Below the pieces are notes generated by a model that saw only the letters and a list, made by a program, of their open reading frames with translations, had not been told where the DNA came from and searched no databases. Positions 44,011 to 54,357 of a stretch of 64,000 nt of DNA are shown here, piece after piece. Source of the stretch: Chrysopilus asiliformis (Eukaryota; Arthropoda; Insecta; Diptera; Rhagionidae). The DNA lies in NCBI GenBank assembly GCA_964034945.1, contig OZ035962.1, forward strand, positions 27,029,530-27,093,529. The letters run 5' to 3'. Numbering within the stretch: the first letter of the stretch is position 1; the number at the start of each line of letters is the position of its first letter. The translations under genes were made by a program, and so were the position numbers.

Positions 44011-46075
44011 ATGGCTTTAAAGAAGTCTCAAAAAACTTTAAGTGAGAAAAATGTTTAAAAAAAATATAAGCTATTAATATTTTTGTCTGGAAAATCAGTT
44101 TTTGATAAAAACATAACAAACCCTGCATTATCAAAGTAAAATCTATTCAAAAATTAATTGCTATTCGTATACGATAAAAAAAAAAGTATTCTTGCATAGA
44201 TCAGCATAAATCGAAGTATTTTTTTTTGTTTATGCTAGTATAAAAAGCCACATTTCTCTCAATCTTAATCCCAGCAGAATCATAAATTCTGAATCGTAAT
44301 TGACTGTGTACCTGATCTAAGCCAGCAATTTTCTGAAAATCTAGGTAAACTGAACTGGTTTCATTCTTGTTTGATTGTTTTAACAGCAAAAACGTCGTTA
44401 TTTACGTCATCAAAGTGCGAAAGAATTACCTTTGAAACGCAGACTGTTTTACTTTGCTTTAACAGAGAATGTTTTTCAATAGGGAAAAACTTGAGACAAA
44501 AAAAAAATTCTTTTTATAGGAAAAAGTAGCGATAATACTTTTACGAGAACATTCAGAGGACTAGATAGAGCGGAGAAAGGAGGTGTTAAAGGACTCGTAC
44601 AGAGCCTGTAATTAAATGTAAATGTAATAGCATTCTCGTTAAGTATGGTGTAACCATCGTTTGCCACACCAGTACCTCAATTTGACTAAGGGTTGGTTGG
44701 CGTTTGTAGAGATGAAAAAGATTGGTGAAGTATCTTCTGCCGCGCAACGAAAGAAGATAATAGCAGCTATGCTAAGACAGGTTTGGTAACAGTAACGACC
44801 GACACGGGGGTGAATTTTCTTTTTCGGGGGGCAGAATAATTTATGGCCAATTCTCTTGTAAATGAGACTCTTAGCTCAAGTTGAAGTTATTTACGAGACT
44901 CTTAAGTCTATGCGCAATGTAGCTGTGAATTTTTAATGACTCCCGAGTCATATGTACCACAATGGTTAGAAGCTACCCCCTTTTAACCATATTTTAAGTC
45001 ACCTTCACTACTCCCTCATTCACAAATCCTTAGCATTTGGTTTTCACCTGATTCTTTAGCGGCTTTTGACACACTTTTTGGTTTCAAGAACGTCGACCAT
45101 CTTTCGTAACCGCACAGAACATCAGTCGTTTTAAGGTTGATGAACAGTTGCGTTACGACCTCGCCCCGCTGTATATAAATATTCTAAATATAGGGTGGTA
45201 ATTTGGTTGTGATTTTGGATGGGGTAGTATTCCCAAAGCGGTTGCTTCTGTTGGTTTTATTTGCTTTAGGGGCCGAAAGACATCTTCATATTAGGATTAT
45301 AGGGAAGTGCGGGCTCCATTGATAAGATTCTCTATGATTTTAATGCACGTGTATTTCGCGACTAGCAAATGGGCGGGGCACGGGGTTTTGAGCCAAAGAA
45401 ACATTTGATAGTCGCGTTGATGGAATAACTTTTATATGGCATGAAAACTCGTTTGTTTCAAGCACTTGGTTTGAATGTGACACGTAGGTCCATTGAAAGT
45501 CGTACAGGTGAAACGAATAAAAATGAAAATCTGATGTCTTGAAGGCGTAATCGAGATATAGAAAAGGTTTTTGTGTAACTGCAATATATATATGTTTAAG
45601 GATGCGAGACGGATTGAGGTTGTTTAAATGGGGACATGCGAACCATAAAAATCCTTATGACTCAAAAAGGTGATGATTATTACTCGTATATGACTTGGCA
45701 GTTAAAGGATTATCGACAAGGAGAAAAATGTGATATTCCTCATGGGATCGTGTGGTTCAAGAAATTGGGCGGTGAAATTGAGATGTTGTTAAGGAATAAC
45801 ACATTAGTTACTATGCGAAAAATTGTTATATGTGGTTGGTATAAAAAATTCAAACATTCTGCAAATTTTTTTTTGTTTTTGTGGGGAGTCATATGAGTAA
45901 CATTGATCATGAATGAGTTAAAAAGTCATAAAACAAAATTGGATAGTCGGGAACAAGAATACAAAATTCGTCGCCGACCGAGGGCGAATTAGGTCTCAAT
46001 TTGGGACTGTCTGGCCTAATTCGGTCCGTATGGTCACTCTTCATATAAACAAATTACCTTTTCCTGTAAACTTTT
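44011..46075. other. Non-coding DNA, no gene assigned
   Basis: An ATG-initiated 86-codon frame at 45636-45896 (MRTIKILMTQKGDDYYSYMT at its start) is unrecognised. A TATATAAAT is at about 45172. A small inverted repeat CGAATTAGG...CCTAATTCG lies at 45985-46023. Confidence 0.35.
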
Positions 46076-46136
46076 GCAAGAAATTGTTTTTCTTTTACGA
46101 TTTCTTGCGAACTGTTTGTTAACTTATCTGTCCAAA
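46076..46136 (+). repeat. 66-bp dispersed repeat, copy 1
   Basis: GCAAGAAATTGTTTTTCTTT, TACGATTTCTTGCGAACTG, TTTGTTAACTTATCTGTCCA. The same sequence with a 5-bp insertion and a few changes is at 47805-47872. Confidence 0.75.
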
Positions 46137-47191
46137 TTGTAGATAAATATCTATTAAAATATAGATAAATCACACAAAACCAAACTATGTGGTCAGTTTT
46201 CGATCGAAGAAATGAATGTTTTATATATAAATAGAATTAACGAACTGAATGGGATTTATTCAGGTGATATGTGACCTGAATTTTCAGATAAGGATTTACC
46301 GAAAAGCCAGCAAAATTCAACGCGTTTAGTCCTTTTAAGCCATAAGTCGCCTTTCGAATAGGACGGAACAGGAAATCTACGTGCGTGCACTGAGTAATTG
46401 GTTTTCGACCATCTGCCCTACCCCTTAAATACATTATGACTACAAATTTTCCCTTCGTTTTCTAGTTTCTACCATCTCAAACCACGCATGTGATATTTTC
46501 GTATAATTTTCTGAAGTCATATGAATGTTGAAGTTAACTCAAACTCTTCGTACTTTCTATGAAAATCGTCCCATTTCGACTGACGCAAGTACCAACGTGG
46601 TAATGCTTAGATTTTATTACAAAATCGGTAGGCATACCTGAAGCTTGAAAAGCTTGAAATTAAGTAGGTAGGAGTAAATGATATTTTCTGAAGTAGAAAA
46701 GGATGTAATTTTCGGTAGAGCTTTTTTTTATTTTCGTGAGACTAGACTTGGTAGGCTGTTAACGTACGGCTAGACCGAAATTTCATGATATTTTACTGAT
46801 TACACTACGGGCCCTAAACTACTGCCCAGCGGTACACCATGAATTCATCGTTCACTTGCCATATTTTGATGTTTCGATGTTATAACAGGGTGGAATATTT
46901 TGAAGGGAATTCATTAACTAGTTTTCATTTCATGGCGTGAAAGGGTCTCGTGACTTCTTATATAAGAAATGTTGTTCGAATTAATCAAGCCAGGTGAATT
47001 TGTGCACGGTATATATTCGTATAGCCGATACTGTATTAACATTTCCTTGACCTACAAATTTAACGAACGTATATTTAATGTGATATGTTGCGATATAAAA
47101 CTAGAAATAATATTACAATACTTTTTTATATGTCGTTTCCTTTTACGTTGATTGCCTGGCCATATTGGTTTTAATGTTGTCGGGTCAAAAC
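46137..47191. other. AT-rich non-coding DNA
   Basis: Nothing supported. Confidence 0.4.
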
Positions 47192-47197
47192 TTTATT
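47192..47197 (-). terminator. Candidate poly(A) signal AATAAA
   Basis: AATAAA on the minus strand, 30 bases after the stop codon of the minus-strand frame at 47227-47526. It is a consensus hexamer, but such hexamers are frequent in AT-rich DNA. Confidence 0.3.
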
Positions 47198-47226
47198 AAA
47201 TCCTTCAGGTGATATACGCAGCGGGT

Positions 47227-47526
47227 TTATAGCTTCATTTCAAGGTTATTTTCATTGGTTGTAGGTTTTGTTGGTTTTTTTTCTTGGGTAAGAAGTCGCT
47301 CGAAACTATTTCTGGAGGTAGTTGGCCCCGAAAACACTTGACGATATAACGACGACGGAAGTGTGTTTTGGGGGTGATCAGAGGAACGAGCGGTTGATAA
47401 ATCTCTTGTGGGCGCCGGAGTTGTCAGGGACATAAAAAAGTAGAAGTTGTTCAATTTTATTTTCTTAGTGCTAAGGAATTCTGTAAATTCTACTAAGTGC
47501 CCTTTTATTTTGATTAATCTTTTCAT
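47227..47526 (-). CDS. Possible 3' terminal coding exon, Ser/Thr/Pro-rich
   Basis: This frame ends in sequence with a linker-like composition: SLTTPAPTRDLSTARSSDHP, QNTLPSSLYRQVFSGPTTSR, NSFERLLTQEKKPTKPTTNE, then NNLEMKL and a stop. The codons in this part are GC-richer than the surroundings, and an AATAAA follows the stop by 30 bases. The N-terminal third is AT-rich (IKIKGHLVEFTEFLSTKKIK) and may be intron: a pyrimidine-rich tract precedes CCCACAAG, so an exon could begin there (about residue 41). No domain or family is recognised and no upstream exon was found, so a chance ORF is still quite possible. Confidence 0.28.
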   Translation of the reverse strand: MKRLIKIKGHLVEFTEFLSTKKIKLNNFYFFMSLTTPAPTRDLSTARSSDHPQNTLPSSLYRQVFSGPTTSRNSFERLLTQEKKPTKPTTNENNLEMKL

Positions 47527-47803
47527 GTAAATTTGTTACGATATTTTATTATGATGCGTTTTTTTCGGCATTATTCATTGAGTTAACGTTCTAACAACGC
47601 GTTTATGAACACTGACTGCGAAAGCGGCGTCGAATTTTTCGCCTGGAATTTTAGTTGATATTTCTAACGATCTGAAGAGGAAATTTTAGTATGTTTTGAA
47701 ATATGCAAATGAGAAAATTTGGGTTTTCTGACAAAATACATTTTTTTCTTGAAACATTCTTTTTTTTTTCTTGAAACATTTTTTTAATAAAAAAAATTAC
47801 TTA
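47527..47803. other. AT-rich non-coding DNA
   Basis: It contains a direct pair TTTTTTTCTTGAAACATT at about 47740-47785. No gene. Confidence 0.4.
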
Positions 47804-47872
47804 TGCAAGAAACTGTTTTTCTATTACGAATATAGAATTTCTTGTGAACTGTTTGTTAACTTATCTGCCCAA
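47804..47872 (+). repeat. 66-bp dispersed repeat, copy 2
   Basis: GCAAGAAACTGTTTTTCTAT, TACGAATATAGAATTTCTTG, TGAACTGTTTGTTAACTTAT then CTGCCCAA. Same orientation as copy 1, 1.7 kb away. Confidence 0.75.
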
Positions 47873-49139
47873 TGGTGCTTTTAACATGTTTTTAATATAT
47901 CAGAAAAATGTGAAAAATGAACAAGATTTGTTTAATATCTGCTCAGCTCACGTTTTTAAAATTTGACTAAGAATTACAAAACTGTTTTAACATAAATTTA
48001 AACTAAAATATTTTCACTTACCATTTTCTTATCGATGGTGGTGAATTTAAATTTAATATTGGCAGAAACCTGTGGTAAAAGCCACAAGCGCAATGTTGGA
48101 ATATTAAATCAATACATAAAAATTCAATTATAAATTTCGTTCTAAGAAGACATTAAAATTTGATCTCGTTGCCTTAAATGTCATGCCCCCCATTAATCTC
48201 GTCTCAATTTCGTTGACTAATCAAACACAAAACGTTAAACCACCCCTGAATTTCTCAATGATAAAATGGTGAATTCAAAATGCCAAATATATATATATAT
48301 AGATGAAATCTTCTTCCTTTCCAATACATCTGTGTATACATAGCTAAGAATCTAAGCATCCAAAGAAAACCTTTCATTTTCTCAAGTATTATTTGATCTT
48401 CGAACAGAATCAACCGCTGAAGGTAATGGCAACTCAGCGTCGTCTTGCATACACGAGTACTACACATTCACCTCAAATCGACCTCATTTCCCAAAGGAAC
48501 ACAAGTATCTTGAAGATGAAACCATTTCTCATCTCCTATCCCTTCTTAATTTCTTTCGAATTGCCAACCGCAATGATTTCACGACGTAGACTTGATTTTA
48601 AGAAAGAGGACGAACAGCAGAAACATTTCTAGTAATGTCAGTTGTGAAAATTACAAGAAGATGCTATCGTCGAGGTACTGAAAAATGTGAGTCAGGTGAA
48701 TCAAGTCTATCTGCTGAAATAATTATTTCAACCCCCGATTTACCTCCTTCGCCTTTTGTGGCGTTTTCAGCCTGATTACTTATGGAAATATGCAAATTCA
48801 TTACGTCAGAATCAAAACTGTGCTACTAGCTATAGAAAGGAACATTTTTCCGATAAGATCAAATGGGATTAAGTCCTACAAGAAAAAAAATCATTTCCGA
48901 GTACTTAAAAAAATGTTACGGATTAAAGTTTGACATTGCGAATAAGGATTTGATTGAAAAAGAAAGGATTTACCCGTAGTGAAAATTGTCTTTCTATTTT
49001 CACCACTTTTTTTTATACCAAAATTTATATTGTAAGCGATATCTTAAGCCGGTTTCGAGAAAATTGAGAAACAAAATTTTATTTTTTTTTTTAAAAAAAG
49101 CTTTTATACTAAAAAGGACAAAATAAATTTTTTGGCATC
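47873..49139. other. AT-rich non-coding DNA
   Basis: It has an AT dinucleotide run at 48286-48301. The 79-codon frame at 48393-48632 starts at TTG and is unrecognised. Confidence 0.4.
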
Positions 49140-49197
49140 GCATTGTATCAGAAATATTTTTTATTTTTTATGCTTTTATTTCTGATACACAATGCCC
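49138..49197. repeat. Hairpin with 17-19-bp stem
   Basis: GCATTGTATCAGAAATA and TATTTCTGATACACAATGC pair, apart from a two-base bulge, around a T-rich loop of about 22 bases. Confidence 0.6.
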
Positions 49198-49249
49198 AAA
49201 TATTTATTATTTTTCAAAAAAAAAAAAATTTTGATTTTTCCCCCGTTGT

Positions 49250-49640
49250 TGGAAAAACGAATTTATGAATATTTTTCCTAGCCCTTTCATTTATGATCCC
49301 ACACGATGAGTGCTTCGTCCATACCATTTCGACAAGGTGGCAACCTGCATCAGCCATTTTGTTGTTTTCGAGGTTAGAAAAACGAACTTATGATTGTTTT
49401 TCCAAGCTCTTTCATTTAAAATCCCAAACGATAAGTAACTTGGCATAATTAATTTATACGAAATCTCACCTGACAGCCACCATTTTGTTTTTTTTATATA
49501 TGTGATGTACATATTGTACATATTGTATTGTCACCGGAGTTACTTATGTGTGTCAAATTTAAAGTCAAACAAACGGACAGGCAAACAAGCATGCTAAATG
49601 AAAGCTTTTAAAAAAGACCTCTAGAATTTAAAGCCTTTAA
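49250..49640 (+). repeat. Diverged tandem duplication and repeat tail (copy 2)
   Basis: A unit of about 126 bp is duplicated with divergence: AAAAACGAATTTATGAATAT...CCCTTTCATTTATGATCCCA at 49252 and AAAAACGAACTTATGATTGT...CTCTTTCATTTAAAATCCCA at 49378. Each is followed by a CAGCCA(T/C)CATTTTGTT-like phrase. The right end (49565-49640) has ACAGGCAAACAAGCATGCTA and resembles the repeat at 43925. Unclassified. Confidence 0.5.
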
Positions 49641-50854
49641 TCGATTGCGCTAAAATTTCCGGTCATATCTCTTTAGAAAAGCGGATATAAAATCTTAGCT
49701 TCCTAGGCATGAGTGTGTCTTTACCATATGGTGTAATTATATCTATCCTTAAGAGTTAGGCCTCTAAAAAAATTAAAATCTTTATCGAATTTAAGGAACC
49801 CAAATTTCAAAATTCTCCAGCGTCTTCATTTAACCCGAATAGTCACGAGTAAAAAATGTTTAGAGACATTAAATTTGGTATTGTTCTTTTCTTCACCATT
49901 CTCCCCCCTCACCAAAACTTTTTTTTGATCTGAAAAAATCAACTACGTGATGTATTTCTTCACTCTTTTAGTACACTTTTTTTACTCCGTAAAACAAAAT
50001 AACCTCACCGAAAATATTCCATCTTTATTAAGGTTTTTTTTTATCTTCCTGACATAAACACACTCCATAGGACAGGTAAATCATGCGAAACTTGTGAGAA
50101 ATAGAGCAGTGAACAGATGCCTTAAATAGACACACCCTGGAAGCCAAAATACTCCTGAATACAAAGTTTAGATTCATAATGAGGACCCTTGTATAAATAT
50201 TACTCGGTTCCGCACTTTACGGAAGATGATTAAAGTATACAAAGTCATATCCTTTATATGATGAGTTTTAAGCATGATTTTTTTTCTTTTAATTCGCTTG
50301 CTTGCTTAACATGTGAAAAAGGAGTTTGTTTCCTTCGTTTATTATTTCTTGCCATGAGTTTTCTGGCATAATAAAGGTTTTCTTTTGTCGTCGTTTACTG
50401 GGTAAAAGATTCATCTAACTAAGAGTGGAAAGTGGTGTCGTAAGATATTCGTATGTCTTAAGGGTTGCGACCGCCACCCTATCCTGTAGTTCTTCGACGA
50501 AATTATTGGAATCCTTGAAGGTGAAATCTTTGGAGATGGTAACTGTTTACCATCCGAAAGTCTATTTTTTGGGCTCTTGAAGGAAATTATATTGAGCGCC
50601 TGCGTGTTTAAACCTATTCATTTGATCAATTTTCGTGGGAGTGTTATCTTTGCTTCAGGTGTATTACAACAAGAATAAGTTTTTTTTTTGGTTCTTCAAA
50701 TATGAAGAATTTTGGAGTAGATGCACATAGGGTTAGTTCGTTCTAATTTTTTTTGTAGTAAATTTTTATTTGAAAATTTCGTAATTTTTGCAAAAGTTTG
50801 CAAATGTTTAAAAACTGGTTGTGGAGCAGATTTTGATGCCATTTCAGAAATATA
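49641..50854. other. AT-rich non-coding DNA
   Basis: No gene or clear repeat is supported. Confidence 0.45.
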
Positions 50855-51778
50855 GGGTAGACCCGGGTTAGTTGGCGAACAGCGTAAGTTGGCGAACTGT
50901 CATTATCTCATGAAATAATGGTCGTACAGACTTGTGGTTTTGATATCTTGGTAATACTGACATTCCAAAACTGTTATAAAATTTTCGCACTAAAATAACA
51001 TTAGTTTAATGATTTAATGGCGGAAGCACATTTTTTTTGTTAAAAGTAAATTTTTCAGGGCAAATATTTATAATTTTTTTTATGGTAAAAAATAAATGTT
51101 TCTATAATTTTTTTGTGCAAAATCAATGATTGACTATTAAATTTGAATATAAATATAAAAGTTTTTTTTAAATTGACAATTTTCCACAATATTTTGCACA
51201 TTTTTGCAAAAAGTACACAAAGCGTAAGTTGGCGAATACATTTCAGCGTAAGTTGGCGAACTAAGGTTTTTCATTTTTTCTCTTTTTTCATAAATTCTTT
51301 ATTGTTTTTTTATTAATTTTTAGCAAAATAATGGGTAAACACAAAAGAATAAGTAACAAAGGTGGACATAATATTGAACAAATCGAAGCTGCTTGATAAT
51401 ATTGAAGGAAGACGAAAATGATGACTTGGATGCTTAATTTTGAATTTTTTTAATTTTTTTATGTTTCCCACTTCTTTATTAATCCTTTTTATTTAAAATA
51501 AATAAGTTTTTTTTACTAAAAAACCATTGGTTTAAATCATTTAAAAATTTTAGAAAGCTCGCCAACTTACGCTGGCAATTTGAAAACTGGGGCGTAAGTT
51601 GGCGAACTGAAAAATCGATTTCGTTCCTTCCCATGAAGCTATACCAAAAAATTTTCTTCCACAAAAGTTAGCTATTTCCATAAGCTTTCCATCTGCTTAA
51701 TTAGACCTAAAAAATTTGCTTGTCCGCCTGAGCTATAGCGAGTTGAAAAAAAGTTCGCCAACTCATCCGGGTCTACCC
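50855..51778 (+). mobile_element. Pogo-like deletion derivative with iterated motif
   Basis: Terminal inverted repeats of 26 bp with two mismatches start GGGTAGACCCGGGTTAGTTG at the left and GGGTAGACCCGGATGAGTTG at the right. TA flanks both (50853-50854, 51779-51780), the Tc1/mariner/pogo target. Five internal copies of GCGTAAGTTGGCGAA(C/T) lie at 50882, 51222, 51246, 51558 (inverted) and 51592, and related ends occur in both TIRs. Such iterons probably bind the transposase. A fused start-plus-end remnant of a transposase gene lies at 51331-51437. At 924 bp it is non-autonomous. Confidence 0.8.
51331..51437 (+). pseudogene. Pogo/Jerky-like transposase remnant (N- and C-terminal tips)
   Basis: An ATG at 51331 opens 21 codons, MGKHKRISNKGGHNIEQIEA plus A, then TGA. 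The pattern Lys-Arg-x-Ser-Asn-Lys-Gly...Glu-Gln-x-Glu-Ala-Ala is like the first residues of pogo/Jerky/CENP-B-type transposases, just ahead of the helix-turn-helix. In a different frame, directly after, 51402-51437 reads LKEDENDDLDA and stop, an acidic tail like the C-terminus of such transposases. The natural reading is one gene whose middle was deleted, leaving the two tips out of frame. The peptides are too short to be functional. The assignment is by pattern only. Confidence 0.45.
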
Positions 51779-51780
51779 TA

Positions 51781-52370
51781 CTAACAAACAGGTTGCCAGA
51801 CTAACAGACAAATTAACAAATAGCCCGAAAAACTAACAAATAGACAGACTAACAGACAGACTAACAGATAGACTAACAGACTAACAGAAAAACTACACTC
51901 AGAAAAATGTCCAGGTCAACTTTTTGTCAGGTTAACTCTGACCTTACAGAGGTGTCTGTAAGCCAGCTAGCGGTCAGAGTTAACCTATCTAAGGTCAACT
52001 CGTGCAGCTCCCAATGCCCTACTTCACCTGCTGGTGGCTTAATTTCAGAATTTCTCCGACCACAGGTCAACTCAGTTTTACTTGCCCACATGCAGGCGAA
52101 CGCGCGCCTGCCCAAGGCCAATTACGCCGTATGTAGGTCGTCGAGTTAGCCTCCATTTTTCTGAGTGTAAGAGGAAGACAAACAAAGGTGAGCAAACATC
52201 CTGGCAGACAGACTATTATACAGACACAGATGGGCTAACAGATAGACTATTAACAGATAGACTATTAACAGATAGACTAACATATATACTAATAGATAAA
52301 CTAACAGACTGACTAACAGACAACCTAATAGAGACTAACTAACAGAGAAACTAGCAGACAGTATAAAAGA
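51781..52370 (+). repeat. GACTAACA-type minisatellite split by a MITE
   Basis: Irregular units of AGACTAACAGAC and GATAGACTATTAACA run from 51781 to 51895 and resume at about 52184-52370 in the same orientation. Both sides are the same array, so the 272-bp element at 51896-52167 inserted into an existing minisatellite. The array starts within a few bases of the right end of the pogo-like element. Confidence 0.75.
51896..52167. mobile_element. GC-rich MITE with CACTCAGAAAAATG ends
   Basis: Inverted ends CACTCAGAAAAATG are identical over 14 bp and flanked by TA (51894-51895, 52168-52169). The interior is markedly GC-richer than its surroundings and has an inverted pair GGTTAACTCTGACC (about 51930-51943) / GGTCAGAGTTAACC (about 51971-51984), plus repeated GGTCAACTC. 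There are overlapping open frames on both strands but no protein family. The TA target suggests mobilisation by a Tc1/mariner-type transposase. Confidence 0.8.
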
Positions 52371-54250
52371 TAGATTTCTTTTGTAAAACGGCTCTAAATT
52401 CGAGTCCAATGTGCGTCTCTTATCAACTATTTTCAAAGTTTCTCTTCCTCCTTAGACATTTGTACGTCTTTAAGTAGACTAACTCCACTAACAGGCACGA
52501 TGGCTTCGATCGGCGACAACTTTAGCTTTTCCATCCTGAATATCTGCTTCTCTCCCTTTTTCCCATTTATTATATAGTCGATTTAATTTGAAGACAAAAG
52601 GTTAACCCAATTGGGGTGGAATCCAACAGTAGGAACGAGTATTTGGCAATGGTGATATACAGAGCCTTTTTCTCCCTAAGAACAACAAAGAATTTTACCG
52701 TTACGCATTTAAAAGAAAGACCTACGGTGCAACCGCTTAGGGTGGGATTTAAGATCCTTGAGGGTGGACTAGAAATTGGCGGTTTATGTGACGTCTATGA
52801 TGAGCACTTGTGAAATAATAATAACAAGGAGACATTCTAAAATTTCTCGAGAAAAAAAACTTCGCTTGTATTACAGATTCACATTTATATATGTATACTT
52901 ATCGCTTTTCCTTTAAACTCTGCCTACAGACGAATATCGTGAAAATTTAGATTCGTTAGTTGAGATATAATAAAAATGAAAATACTAGAAATTGTTTTTA
53001 ATGGATGGTATACTGTGTTGATTGCTGACAGCTTTTTTTCATCAAACAGGACAATTTTCGGCTGTAAAGACTGTCTTTCCATTTTTTTTTAAAAAAGGAT
53101 ATCATCTGCTTTTTCATTCACATTGGGGAGCTTTCCGACGGCAATTGTTATTGCTGTAAAGCACATTTCTAGGCATTTAAGGATGACATTTTTGTATTAT
53201 ATTCGCAATGGAGACGACGGAATGTACGCGAAGCGGTGTTTGGCGTACGCACTAGTGGTTCATACGAAAATATGTAGAAGTAATTGGGCTGACAGTTATG
53301 AAATATGTTATAGACTCATAAAGTTAATATAATAGTCTACAATCGCGAATTTTTTTTTTCGCTACTTCTTTTGGTTCAGTTTTTATTGTTTTCAAATTGA
53401 AACTTTACTGGTGATATGGTAAATTCTTTTTCGCCCATTTCGACTTAATTTTTTGGGTTTTTTTCTATAGTCACCTCGTAGGACACACAAAAAATAGGGA
53501 GTTTGAAGGTAAATAATAAATTGGGATGCTTTAGAGTGGTAAAAATCTTAGTACCTACTCGTGGTTACTTCAGATAGAGCGCGAAAATTCGTTTTAACTT
53601 TTTTTTATTGCAGATTTGTTGATTATTTGAAATTGGTGCTTTGATTTTAAATGGTATTTAAATCAAATTGAAGTTAATATCAATCAGAAAACTGACAATA
53701 AAAATTTTCTGCCGCATAATTTCGTGAAACCCGTCATAAATAGTATTAGAAAAAAAACGAAATTTTGCGGCATGTTCATTTAGTGGTTTTTTTTTTCAAA
53801 ATCAAGGAATATTTCACTACGATCCGGAAAATTGAAAATAATAAAAAATAGAAGCTAATTGAGTGGTTCGAATTTTGCGCTTCAAAACTTGGTTTCTACA
53901 ACATACTTTCAATGGTGCGATAATCAAATCAGACTTTGGTTTCCTGAAACTCAGATTTCGTAGCAATTCTTACTGGTAATTTTGGTATATGGAACGTATT
54001 TGCCACTATATCAGATACACCGTCGTCGATGCTAGCGACACACTGGAAATTCCGCTTTATTTGGTGCCTAATCTGCAGTTTGACTTGATTTGGTATTTAA
54101 CAACAATTGTAAGGGTTTACAGCAGTAAATCACGTGGTAGAATTATAGATTGTTAGAAAAAAGGTGTTTTTATTGGTTTTTTGGCCCACAAGCTTTTGCC
54201 TAAAATAAGACAGATTCCTGCAAGAAATTGTAATATTTACAGAGTGGGCC
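52371..54250. other. AT-rich non-coding DNA
   Basis: No gene. A small palindromic pair GTACGC...GCGTAC is at about 53224-53249. The ORFs at 52616-52813 and 53123-53332 begin at GTG/TTG and are unrecognised. Confidence 0.4.
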
Positions 54251-54357
54251 TTTTTGTAATGATTTTCTAAAAATAGGGAATTTATCTTAAAAGCTTGGGA
54301 GGATTTCCTATTTTTGCTGGTATGAATTATTCCCTAATTTGGGAGTCATTACAAAAA
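54251..54357. repeat. 107-bp imperfect inverted-repeat element
   Basis: The ends TTTTTGTAATGA are inverted and identical. Inside them AAAAATAGGGAATTTAT pairs imperfectly with AAATTAGGGAATAATTC. It looks like a miniature palindromic element; no target duplication could be fixed. Confidence 0.55.

Noticed and set aside
51907..52312. ORFs across the GC-rich MITE and minisatellite
   Set aside because: They arise from the GC-richer MITE and the GACTAACA/GACAGA units; frames differ on both strands and no domain is seen.
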